Positions 55,176-64,000 of a stretch of DNA of 64,000 bases are shown here, one piece after another. The position numbers and the translations under genes are program-made. The stretch is from the NCBI GenBank assembly GCA_028564925.1, contig CM053026.1:639306967-639370966 (forward strand). Direction: 5' to 3'. Origin of the DNA: Lithobates sylvaticus (Eukaryota > Chordata > Amphibia > Anura > Ranidae). A model generated the notes under the pieces. It saw nothing but the letters and a program-made list of their open reading frames with translations. It was not told the origin of the DNA and ran no database searches. The first letter of the stretch is position 1. Each line of letters begins with the position of its first letter.

Positions 55176-56696
55176 CTATTCCTTAATTGTCCCCATCTTC
55201 TGGATTTCCCCCAGTTTACTATTTTCCCATAAGGGGGTGTACTCTGTGAGTCCACTATATCCCAATATTGCCTTTGCTGTATTCCATACTCTCACCATCA
55301 AACCTATAGTGAGAAACCCCAAAGGGATGGAACCTGCCTCCATGGCTTCCACTATTGTTCTATGCGGGGCGTTTTGTAGCAGCATCTCCCTCCTCAAGTC
55401 TCCTTCCTCCAACATATTGCACCCTCCCATGTGCCTAAGTTGTGACTCCAGAAAATAACGATAAGGGTGTGGTAGTGCTACTCCTCCTTCCTGTCTTTGT
55501 AATTGTAAATTGCTTAAACAAATTCTTGCCGGGCCACCCTTCCAAATCAGTTCTCTAAAAGCAATGTCTATCTTTTGGAACCACTTTTTATATAACCACA
55601 CTGGGGAGTTATGCAATGCATAAAGAAGCTGCGGCATCCATAGCATTTTGATTAAATTACATTGGCCCACTACAGATAGTGGAAGCCGTTTCCATATTTT
55701 AATTTTTCCCCTAAATTTAACTAGGAGCAGGACAATATTATCCATAATGTATTGTTTGGATTCTCTAGAGATATTTATTCCCAGGTATTTCATTTTATTC
55801 ACTATTTGGATTGGGGCAACCTCCTCAGGCAGGGGACTTTCTAGAGGATCCACCTGTACCAATACAGATTTTTCCCAATTTATAGTAGATCCAGAAAATT
55901 GGCCAAAATGTTTTATATTATCCATAGCCTTCAATAGGGAATTCTGCGTGTCTCCGAGGAATAGTAGGAGATCATCTGCATATATTGCTACGTTTTCTTC
56001 CACCCCTTCCCTTCTAAATCCTCTTACCTCGGGGGAGGACCTAAGGGCTATTGCCAGAGGTTTGATTGCAAGGGCGAAGAGGAGGGGAGACAAAGGGCAC
56101 CCCTGCCTTGTCCCCCTCATCAAATGAAATTTATCAGAATATTCGTTATTCACCTTTACTTTTGCCACCAGCGTTTTATACAGCATTTTCACCCAGTTAA
56201 TAAAAATCGGGCCAAATTAAAATTCTGCCAGAACCCTCCATAGATATTGCCATTCAAGGCTATCAAAGGCCTTGGCGGCGTCCAAGGACAAGATAGCCCT
56301 CGCTCCATCCTCATCTGTTTGGACCTGAAGATTCAAATATACCCGCCTTATGTTTGTGCTAGTAGATCTTCCAGGTATAAATCCCGACTGGTTGGGATGG
56401 ACAAGTTTCTGTATGATTTTATTGAGCCTAGCCGCCAAGACCTTCGCAAGAATTTTTATATCTGAGCCCAGTAGAGGGATAGGTCTATTTGAGGATGTAT
56501 TAAGTGGATCTTTACCTTGCTTATATATCCCTACTATAGTAGATTCCATCATAGATGAGGGGAGCTCTCCCCTCGAATTGCCGACCAATTCAAGACCCGC
56601 AGCAGCTCTGGGAGCAACACCTTCCCATAATGCCAATATGTCTCAGCTGGGAGACCATCAGGTCCCGGGGATTTCTGACCTGTCATCCCCTATAGT
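55176..56696 (-). pseudogene. L1-B ORF2, reverse transcriptase domain
   Basis: Two long frames (56,636-56,217 and 56,192-55,176) carry NRPIPLLGSDIKILAKVLAAR, NQSGFIPGRSTSTN, ILSLDAAKAFDSLEWQYLW (catalytic Asp), GTRQGCPLSPLLFALAIKPL, YADDLLLFLGD (usually FADD; both Asp are intact) and MKYLGINISRESKQYI (thumb). Only one frame step near 56,200 separates them. This is the best preserved RT in the window. The endonuclease that should precede it is absent. Confidence 0.93.
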
Positions 56697-57117
56697 ATAA
56701 TATAGTCACTCTGTCCTTGTAATAAAACATTTTTACCAGGAGAGATCTTGGGGGTCCTCCTGGTGGGGGGTGATCTAGAGGGCACCCTGTGGGCTCTCTC
56801 TATTGTAAAAAAAAAACACTTTAAACCACTTCTCCAGAAATACAGCAGGGTCCGGGCCCTCACTTCGTTCAGGGAGCCCCACAATCCTCAAATTTTTTTC
56901 TTCACATCCTGTTTTCCATGTCATCCATTTTTTTCTCATAATTAATCATTTGTTCTTTTACAGTTCTTATCTTCCGTTTAAGGGAGTTCAGGTCATCCTC
57001 CACTAGGCTGGCTCTCCCCTCCAGGGCGGTGGTCCTTTTGTGAACCTTTTGCGGGTCATGCCTAACAAAGAACAGCTCTTCCCTGATGGTTGTAAACTGG
57101 TCAGATGATTTGTTCAA
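56697..57117 (-). pseudogene. L1-B ORF1, coiled coil and start of RRM
   Basis: SSDQFTTIREELFFVRHDPQ begins a heptad-rich stretch that continues through SLVEDDLNSLKRKIRTVKEQ and ENRMEEK-like residues. The RRM-like core opening NLRIVGLPERSEGPD lies near 56,890. The rest of ORF1 is diverted into the RT part by the internal deletion. About 57,118-57,912 is the 5' UTR and N-terminal part, without a clean frame. Confidence 0.75.
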
Positions 57118-57912
57118 GGAGAGCTTAAGGAGTTAATTGCTTGCAAATCCTCCTTTAACGACGGTTCTGCTTCTATTAGGGCCCCCACCCCAGATGGTAA
57201 TTTTGGGGTATCCTTAACTTCCTCCCCTACAGATTTCCCTCCTCGATTATTCACTTCCATTGCTGCTGATACTTGGCTATGCCCTTGACTTCTTCTTTCA
57301 GCAGAAGTCCCAGACTGTGGCTTAGAATGTGCTTCTGGATGCTGCTAGCCTCCTTTTGGGGAGGCGTCTGGCCCGGGATATGTGCAAACCTCTCCAGTTT
57401 AGCAGCTGCTTAACTCCCCTTTGAGGTTCTTGGCGACTGCGTAATAGTGCTAGCGCTCTCACCGTCTGGCTGCGTTGATTCTTCCCCCCTCTTTCTTATC
57501 ATAGCGGGATACTTAATAGCCCAGTGCTTCTACTTAGGATGAAACAACATTTGTACCCCAGGAAAAAGAAAGAAGGGAGCTGGCACCCAGAAATATACCT
57601 ATTTTTCCACCATCGCTATTTGCTAAGTGTCCAATGGATGTCACTACTTGACAAACTGAAATTCTTCTGTTTAAATCTTGATTTGGTCTTGATAAATCTT
57701 GATTGGTTTAAGACCCAGAGTGATCGTTCCTTGCCATACAGTGCTTCGGAGGGGGGTTAAAACTTTCCAGGTCTCGGTGTTTAGTGAATGTCCCTTGCCA
57801 GCATGCAAGCATGCACTTCTGCTGGAGTTGCACACGCTCATTGGCTAGCCTCCACCGCTCCACTGCTCTCATCAGCATCACAGTGTTGCAGGGTGGCTAG
57901 TAGGAGAGGGAG

Positions 57913-58538
57913 AGGTGTCGTACATATTAACCAAGATTCTAGCAGACAGAGTTTTTTTCTTCATAAGCTTATATATTCACAAATACCAGGTAGGGTTCAT
58001 CCCGGGTAGACAAGGTCCAGATCAGATTAGATGGGCAATAGACGTTATTTCGCTGTTGCGCTCAGGATGGGATGGGGGCAACCACAAGAAGGACTTCTTT
58101 TATCTATAGATTTGCAAAAGGCCTTTGATTCTGTGTCCTGGCCTTATCTATTTAATATCTTACAGCGCTGGGGGTTCGGCCAGAACTTCACCAACATTCT
58201 AAGAGCATTATACTCATTTCCCGAAGCCCGTGTACGGCTTCAGGGATACTATTCAAAGCCTTTTCTGATTTCCAAAGGAACAAGACAGGTTTGCCCCCTA
58301 TTCCCTTGATCTTCGCAATAGCGATCTAAACTTTAGCAATAGCAAAAGGAGCCACTGGGATATCCATGGTGTATGTTGTGGCCAAAACGCACACAAATGC
58401 GCACTCTTTTCAGATGATCTGCTCCTCATCATCACCACTTATCTTCTTACTAAATGTCTGCCGCCTATTGAACGACTTTGGAAAAATCTCGGGGCTCCTA
58501 GTCAACATGTCAAAGTCACAGGCCCTCAACATAAATCT
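57913..58538 (+). pseudogene. L1-A ORF2, middle of the reverse transcriptase
   Basis: ILTKILADR, then YQVGFIPGRQ, SIDLQKAFDSVSWPYLF (first catalytic Asp region), LISKGTRQVCPLFP (usually GTRQGCPLSP, so Val replaces a conserved Gly) and FSDDLLLI (usually FADD) are read in three frames. Near its end MSKSQALNIN runs into the MITE, which splits the codon series after LNIN. Confidence 0.85.
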
Positions 58539-59426
58539 TAGACATGTGCAATTCGTTTAGTTACGATTCGTTTTCCGTTCAAATTCGTTATATTCGTTCA
58601 TTCGTTATCGTACGAATAAACGAATGATTCGCTAAAAATTCTAACGAACAACGAACAATCAAAACCAACGAATAAACAACGAAAATACAAAATAATTAAA
58701 TTAGAAACAACGAAACTACGAAAGAATGAAAATCCGAAAAAAGAAAAAAGAAACAACGAAAATCAAAATAAACGAAAAAATTCGTACTTTCGTAACTTTT
58801 GATTTGTTTGTCGATTCGTAATTTTCCATGTCTCTTACAATGGCGCTGCTTAACGTTCTTCGAATGGATTGAACGAAAAACTTTGTACATTCGTAACTTT
58901 TTTTTTTTTGTTTGTCGATAAGTAATTTTCCGTGTCTCTTACAATGGCGCTGCTTAGCGTGCTTCAAATGGATTGAACGAAAAAATTCGTACATTCGTAA
59001 CTTTTTTTTTTGATTCGTAATTTTCCGTGTCTCTTACAATGTAATAATAAGCATACACATTACATAAAATTATGAATTATGCTCCGATTACCAATCTAAA
59101 AAAACAATGTTACGAAAGTACGAACAAATCAATCTTACGAAAGTACGAATGTAAATAAATCTATGAAAATACGAACACGTCTGAATACAAAATACAACGA
59201 AAATACGAATTTCGAATAAACGAAAAAACGGAAAAATGAATCAACGAAAAAATAACTCTACGAAAATACGAACGAGTCCGAATACGAACACCGACGACTT
59301 ATGAAAATACAAACGAGTCCGAATACGAACACCGACGACTTATGAATTTACGAATCGTTACGAATCAACGGAAACGAACAGAAACAAAACGAAACAAAAC
59401 TAATTTTTCTATTGTGCACATGTCTA
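58539..59426. mobile_element. hAT-like MITE, TAGACATGTGC family, in L1-A RT
   Basis: TAGACATGTGCAATTCG opens and GTGCACATGTCTA closes it. The target copies ATAAATCT (58,531-58,538) and ATAAATCC (59,427-59,434) match in 7 of 8 bases. The 888-bp body is AT-rich and folds back, with GAATACGAACACCGACGAC repeated and CGAACAACGAACAA words. L1-A reading resumes in frame directly after, with LDSLVSRLKSLFLFSW. Confidence 0.92.
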
Positions 59427-60945
59427 ATAAATCCTCTAGACTCATTAGTCTCCCGGCTAAAAAGCCTCTTTCTCTTTTCATGGAATGAGAATAACATTCC
59501 ATATATAGGGGTGCATCTACCACATAGGATAGATAAAATATATGCAACCAACTACCCGCCATTATTTAAAAAACTGGAATCGAATTTGCGAGACTGGTCT
59601 CAACTCAGTCTATCTTGGCTAGGGAGGGTACATTCTATAAAGATGACATTGCTCCCACGAATCCTATACCTGTTTCGATACCTACACATACCTATTAAAA
59701 CAGACCATCTGCAATGCTTCCAGGCAAAAATTATTAGCTTTGTCTGGGGTTCAAAGGGACACAGACTAGCTAAGGGGATCCTTTTTCGAGCCCGAAATAG
59801 AGGAAGGATGGGTCTACCTAACCTACTCAAATATTACTAAGCAGCCCAGATATCGATTGTTTACGCTCGGTTTGCTAAACCCGATTGGGCGCATATGGAA
59901 AGAGAAGCAGTACCACAATTTACGCTAGACTTCTTGATGTGGAGTCACCCAAGCAAACGACCTGCAATTCTGGCTCCAACACTTTCTCACTCCATGACAT
60001 TATGGGACAAACTCAAAATTCTCCCAGGGCTGTTCTCTCCGATTCGTCCACTAGCTCATCTCTTCCATAATCCCCAATTCCCACCAGGCATGAACATCTG
60101 GGCCTTTCAGTGGTGACTAAACAAAGGGTTGTACAGAATCGGAAATGTTTTTATTCAACGGGTCCACTTACCCTAAATCACTGCATCCATAAACTCAAAA
60201 TGCCTTTGAGTGAAACATTCAGACACCGACAAATCTCAGACTTCCTACACTCCATTTGGGGAACCAAACCCTTACCACCCAGCATCACACCATATGACCT
60301 CTGGTGCGGCCAGATTACAGAGCAGAGGGGAGGAATTTCAACGATATATGAATCCCTTTCAGTAGTGCACACTAAAACAAGCTATATATTGGCCTGGGAG
60401 AAAGACCTCCAACAGAAATAGGAGTTGGATGATTGGCACAGAGCAATAACATGGTCAAACCGTGGTATACTCAACACATCCCTGATGGAGGCAGACTTAA
60501 AACTGAGTATCTAGTCCCCACCAGACTAGCAAAATTGTATCCATCAACCTCCCCCCTATGTTTCAGAGGGTGTGCACATATAGCATCCATGGTCCAAGTA
60601 TGGTGGGAATGTCGAAAGCTAAGAGGGTTCTGAGATAGAATCTTTATGATAATCAGGAAGACCACTGGTCTGTCCATTCCTAAGTCCCCTCACATAGCAT
60701 TGCTGAACTTTCCAATCGAAAAGGACCATTAAAAGTAAAAGGAGCCTCATTCACTTCATCCTCCTAAGAGTCAAACTGACGATAGCGAAAGCATGGAAAA
60801 AGCCCACTGTTTCAAGTACCCAGACCAAACAAAAAATATCATAGATCATGAACCAGGAAAAGATCAGTATCCTCCAAGACACAGTTGAAAACTCTAAGGC
60901 CACCTGGGAACCGTGGGCTGATTACATGCATGTATGCCTAACACC
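59427..60945 (+). pseudogene. L1-A ORF2, thumb and C-terminal segment
   Basis: YIGVHLPHRIDKIYA and LPRILYLFRYLHIPI form the thumb, AKIISFVWGSKGHRLAKG the post-thumb region. MGLPNLLKYY and AHMEREAVPQFTLDF follow, then YDLWCGQIT. The CCHC knuckle is not cleanly visible but a Cys-rich patch (PLCFRGCAHIASM) near 60,560 is its likely remnant. The end reads ATWEPWADYM near 60,930. Several frame changes are present. Confidence 0.82.
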
Positions 60946-61100
60946 TTCGTAGGACCTGATCAAGATTCGTTAACAGTAGCATTCCGGACATCTTATTCTT
61001 CTCTTTTTCATCACCCTCTCCACCCTAATTATTCCTACCCTTTCCCTTTTCCACTCTTCTTTTCTCTTCTTTCCATCCTTTTTTAACTTTTACCACGTAT

Positions 61101-61693
61101 AGGGGGCTACCAAGTTCAGAAGGTAACATCACCCTAGTTCTAGTTAAAAAACACATAACAGAGCCCACCTTGGTAGGCTGTGTATGGTGTCCAAAGGAAG
61201 GAGCAGAAACCAAATGCTAGAACCATCCAAAGATGGTGCCTATATAGGTGACACCGCAGAAGATCCATCAACGCCACACATATTTGAGCAAAGGGAAAGG
61301 GAGGCGCCATCACCAATATGGAAGAGCCTCCTGGTGGTTTGACGCCAAATCATAACGCTCGTATATAGAATGGTTGCCGGCAAATGCAGCGCTGCCCGCC
61401 CGGCGTGAGAAGCGTAATGACGACGAGTAGTGCGCTCACACCCACCCCCGCAAGGGAACGTGATGAAGGGAACACCCGCAGTGAGCTTAACAGCTCCCGG
61501 ACCAGAGGAAACCCAAGACAGGGACAACACAACCCACATCCAGACCGCCGTCAAAGCACACAAAAAAACCCTAAGGGATCCCATACCAAAAAATGGTATA
61601 TACATAAAGGGCCATAAATATATATATTTTTTTTAATACAGCATGAAATAATTAAAGAGCAGGGACATGGTATTACATTGGGCAGCCTAACAC
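61101..61693. other. Unassigned sequence
   Basis: CpG-rich in the middle (about 61,330-61,480), with no coding similarity; frames at 61,240-61,605 lie on both strands without motif. It may belong to another repeat, but no ends were found. Confidence 0.3.
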
Positions 61694-63537
61694 TAGGGAT
61701 GGGCAGAACACCAGAACATACCGAACAGGCAAAAAATTCAGCAGAACACACGAACACTGTTAAAGTCTATGGGACAGGAACATGAAAAATCAAAAGTGCT
61801 AATTTTAAAGGCTTATATGCAAGTTATTTTGGGGACCCGGGTCCTGCCCCAGGGGACATATTTCAATGCAAAAAAAGTTTTAGAAACAGCATTTTTTGGG
61901 AGCTGTGATTTTAATAATGCTTAAAGTGAAACAATAAAAGTAAAACATTCCTTTAAATTTCATACCTGGGGGGTGTCTAAGTGTATGCCTGTAAATTGGC
62001 GCATTTTTCCCGTGTTTAGAACAGTTCCTGCACAAAATGACATTTTTAAAGAAAAAAAAGTCATTTAAAGGTACTCGCAGCTATAATGAATTGTCGGTTC
62101 CGGTGTCCTATCATAATGTGTCCCCCATCAGAAAGTGTCCGCTGTGTACTGTGCATGCGCGGTACACAGAACACCCAGATTACGAAAATAGCCGAAGATG
62201 AACGGCACCTGCGCCGTGAGTCCAGGTTCAAGCCCCACCATTCAAGTGGGCATAGAGTTAGAATATAAAAGAGCCGTGCGCAGCGACGCCGTGCCCGAAG
62301 CGTGGAGAGCGAAGCGAGCCTGTGAGGGGCCCTATGTCCACTTGGATGGTGGGGCTTACACCTCGACTCATGGCACAGGTGCCGTTCATCTTCAGAGATT
62401 TTCCCGAACTCATTCAGCTCTGTACTGCGCATGCGCTGCGCATGCACAGTAGGGGCCGGACACTTTAGGATAGACGGACTATTTGTGACAGAACACCGGC
62501 AATACAGATAAAATAATTCATTGAAAAAAACGGCATGGGATCCCCTCAGTCCATTACCAGGCCCTTTTGGTCTGGTATGAATATTAAGGGGAACCCAAAC
62601 CAAAATGAAAAAAAAAATGGTGTGGGGGTCCCCCTCAAAATCCATACCAGACTCTTCAGGTCTGGTATGGAATTTAAGGGGAACCCGGCACTAAAATTTA
62701 AAAACAAAATGGCGTGGGGGGTCCCCCCAAAAATCCATACCGACCCTTCAGGTCTGGTATGGATATTAAGGGGAACCCTGTGCAAAAATTTAAAGAAAAA
62801 TGGCATGGGGGTCCCCCTCAAAATCCATACCAGACTCTTCAGGTCTGGTATAGAATTTAAGGGGAACCCTGCAGTAAAATAAAAAAAAATGGCGTGGGGG
62901 TCCCCACAGAAATCCATACCGACCCTTATTCGAGCATGCACCCTGGCAGGCTGCAGGAAAAGAGGGGAGGATGTGAGAGCGCCCCCCCTCCTGAACCGTA
63001 CCAGGCCACATGCCCTCAACATGGGGAGGGTGCTTAGGGGTAGCCCCCCAAATCACCTTGTCCCCATGTTGATGGGGACAAGGGTCCCATCCCCACAACC
63101 CTTGCCCAGTGGCTGTTGGGGGTCTAACAAGGGGACCAAGGGGACCCCCAGATCTCGGCCTCCCCCCTGTGTGAAATGGTAATGGGGTACAGATGTACCC
63201 CTACCATTTCTCAAAAAAGTGTCAAAATAGTACAAAAGACTAGACACAGCTTGGGACAAGTCCTTTATTAAAAAAAAAAAATTAAATGCCCCACAAAGTC
63301 CATTCATCTTCTCTCGCTCTGCCGACGGACCAAAAAAGAAAAAAAAACAAAAACAAAGCCGCGACCGACCAGCCTCCATGGGAGGCACCAGCCGTATGAT
63401 GCATCTACGCTTTGACAGTTCTTATATAACTTAGGGCGGGGCCACATGGTGACGTTCCCGGGTGACCATGCCCCCCTCTGACGCACAGGGACTTCCCCAT
63501 GGCTTTTCACGGGCATCAGAGGGCGGCGGGGCCACTC
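61694..63537. mobile_element. Half of a palindromic hAT-like element, TAGGGATGGGC family
   Basis: It begins with TAGGGATGGGCAGAACACC and follows the order of the 40.6-kb element: AAAAGTGCTAATTTTAAAGG, GTCCTGCCCCAGGGGACATA, hairpin blocks (62,530-62,900), the GC block, the cassette, and the GC-box centre near 63,470-63,530. It ends just past the centre, so the second arm is absent and no target duplication can be paired. Confidence 0.82.
62100..62498. mobile_element. CpG-rich foldback insert in the hAT-like half-element
   Basis: CCGGTGTCCTATCA and TGACAGAACACCGG face each other at the ends. GATGAACGGCACCTGCGCCG and its inverse, and AAGCCCCACCATTCAAGTGG and its inverse, form arms of about 180 bases around a centre near 62,299. 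Other family members run straight through this point without it. The long open frame 62,061-62,645 is a shadow of the arms. Confidence 0.7.
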
Positions 63538-63540
63538 ATG
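63237..63540 (-). other. Promoter/ORF/poly(A)-like cassette of the 61.7-kb element
   Basis: On the minus strand there is a GC box near 63,520, a second GGGGCGGG-like CCCCGCCC at about 63,433-63,440, TTATATAAG near 63,420-63,428, an ATG near 63,404 and AATAAAGGACTTGTCCC near 63,268. The frame (MHHTAGASHGGW..., then Phe-rich) has nothing in common with the charged ORFs. Only the promoter-like and AATAAAGGA-TTGTC parts agree with the relatives. Confidence 0.55.
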
Positions 63541-64000
63541 TGCTACAAAATGTTAGGCTTTTCTATATGTATCATGTGCTTTCCATTTTTTTGATTATTT
63601 ATGAATTATGTATTTATGTATGAAATAACGTTTTTCATTTAATATTTTACTCTATGCGGTTATTTAATTATGTGTGAAGTATATAAATTTTCTTTCAAAT
63701 ATGAATTATTGTGAGACAAATGCCAAACTTTTTTACACATATTATAGATAAATAATTATAACTCCACACAACATTTGACCCTCTGCTTACTTCATTCAAA
63801 GTCCCACTTCCTTGTTCTCCCTTGTATATTTGAAATCACATTGTTTTTTGTCTCGTGCATTTAGTTGTAAAATTATGTGTAGCGCTAACGTACAGTATCA
63901 AGCTGAGGGGGCATTTGGATGAAAGTACTCCTGGAAATGCTGAGAGAGCAGAGAATTATTACAGGGGGAGTTTATGACTTTAGTATTACACCTCCAAAGG
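63541..64000. other. AT-rich end of window
   Basis: No gene was seen. TGTAGCGCTAACG begins at 63,878 and starts like the LTR at 731, so another LTR may begin here and run past the edge; this cannot be judged from 120 bases. Confidence 0.3.

Larger units (their letters stand above)
49776..57912 (-). mobile_element. L1-clade LINE on the minus strand (L1-B), inserted in L1-A
   Basis: The 5' end is near 57,912, ORF1 about 57,117-56,697, RT 56,696-55,176, C-terminal part 55,175-54,478 and onward, and the 3' end at 49,776 with AATAAA (TTTATT on the plus strand) near 49,800. ATATATT before it and ACATATT after it may be its target duplication. About 2 kb is missing inside, from ORF1 straight into the RT. 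The tandem duplication makes its 3' third appear twice. Confidence 0.8.
45610..61100 (+). mobile_element. L1-clade LINE on the plus strand (L1-A), interrupted by an antisense L1 and a MITE
   Basis: The 5' UTR is about 45,610-46,200. ORF1 is about 46,200-47,130. ORF2 runs through 48,170-49,775, resumes at about 57,913-58,538, and resumes again at 59,427-60,945. The first break is L1-B in antisense (49,776-57,912). The second is the hAT-like MITE at 58,539-59,426. That the three pieces are one copy is supported by reading order: the RT stops after NNDLKIY and resumes with ILTKILADR. A pyrimidine-rich 3' UTR follows to about 61,100; no A-tail was found. The copy is dead. Confidence 0.78.

Noticed and set aside
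55153-56700. Plus-strand frames across the L1-B RT region
   Set aside because: Shadows of the minus-strand RT, which has all ordered RT blocks.
62061-62645. A 194-codon minus-strand frame
   Set aside because: It crosses both arms of a CpG-rich foldback and parts of the host element; no domain, and the length is explained by few stops in GC-rich DNA.
1-64000. Host genes, tRNA or rRNA genes
   Set aside because: No exon with a recognised vertebrate domain and no tRNA-like cloverleaf or rRNA stretch was found by eye; short non-coding RNAs could still be missed.

Overview
This is eukaryotic, repeat-dominated nuclear DNA, most likely from an anuran amphibian and probably a true frog. That placement is inference. 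It rests on the mix of L1-clade LINEs, a DIRS-type tyrosine-recombinase retroelement, several hAT-like families with palindromic bodies, TTAA-flanked non-autonomous elements and many foldback MITEs, all typical of frog genomes. I could not recognise any host exon, tRNA, rRNA or CRISPR array. Essentially the whole window is transposable-element DNA in nested layers.

Layout. 1-10.8 kb: a probable solo LTR (731-1713), TA microsatellites, a hAT-like element (2615-3300), a rearranged region with a perfect 118-bp duplication (3495-3612 and 5611-5728) and a roughly 140-bp-period tandem array between the copies, a 5'-truncated L1 tail (about 8330-9149) and a TTAA element (9162-9722). 10,771-22,505: one L1-clade LINE on the minus strand, with its target-site duplication still readable at both ends. 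It is split by a Charlie-like hAT MITE (14,563-15,437, perfect 8-bp duplication) and by a 5.1-kb hAT-like element (15,887-21,025, perfect 8-bp duplication) that is a giant palindrome made of smaller palindromes. 22.5-27.3 kb: L1 scraps, foldback MITEs and a head-to-head Tc1-like relic. About 27,362-33,555: a broken DIRS element with inverted terminal repeats, an internal complementary region, and gag, RT/RNase H and tyrosine-recombinase parts. It is itself interrupted by a solo LTR and a second repeat. 34.2-37.0 kb: large inverted repeats and foldback elements. 38,159-40,291 and 40,366-43,240: two further nests, one a TTAA element inside a hAT-like element and the other a hAT-like element inside a TTAA element. 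43.2-44.8 kb: a relic with an unknown ORF and tandem repeats. About 45.6-61.1 kb: a second L1 (plus strand), interrupted by a third L1 in antisense (about 49,776-57,912), a 3.1-kb tandem duplication across that junction, a 1.0-kb retroposon with a 14-bp duplication, and a hAT-like MITE (58,539-59,426). 61,694-63,537: a half-element of the palindromic hAT-like group.

The most interesting signal is a recurrent cassette inside the hAT-like palindromes. A central GC-rich core (CRE-like TGACGTCA plus GC box) is flanked by divergent TATA motifs, CpG-rich leaders, Lys/Arg/Glu-rich short ORFs, and AATAAA followed by GGAATTGTC or GGACTTGTC. Four copies lie in the 5.1-kb element and relatives occur near 3.8, 41.5 and 63.4 kb. 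Promoter-like and poly(A)-like parts are retained while the ORF between them is not, so a transcript (possibly a long hairpin RNA) looks more likely to be the retained feature than a protein. All repeat pairings were read by eye; divergence values and family names need a computed comparison.
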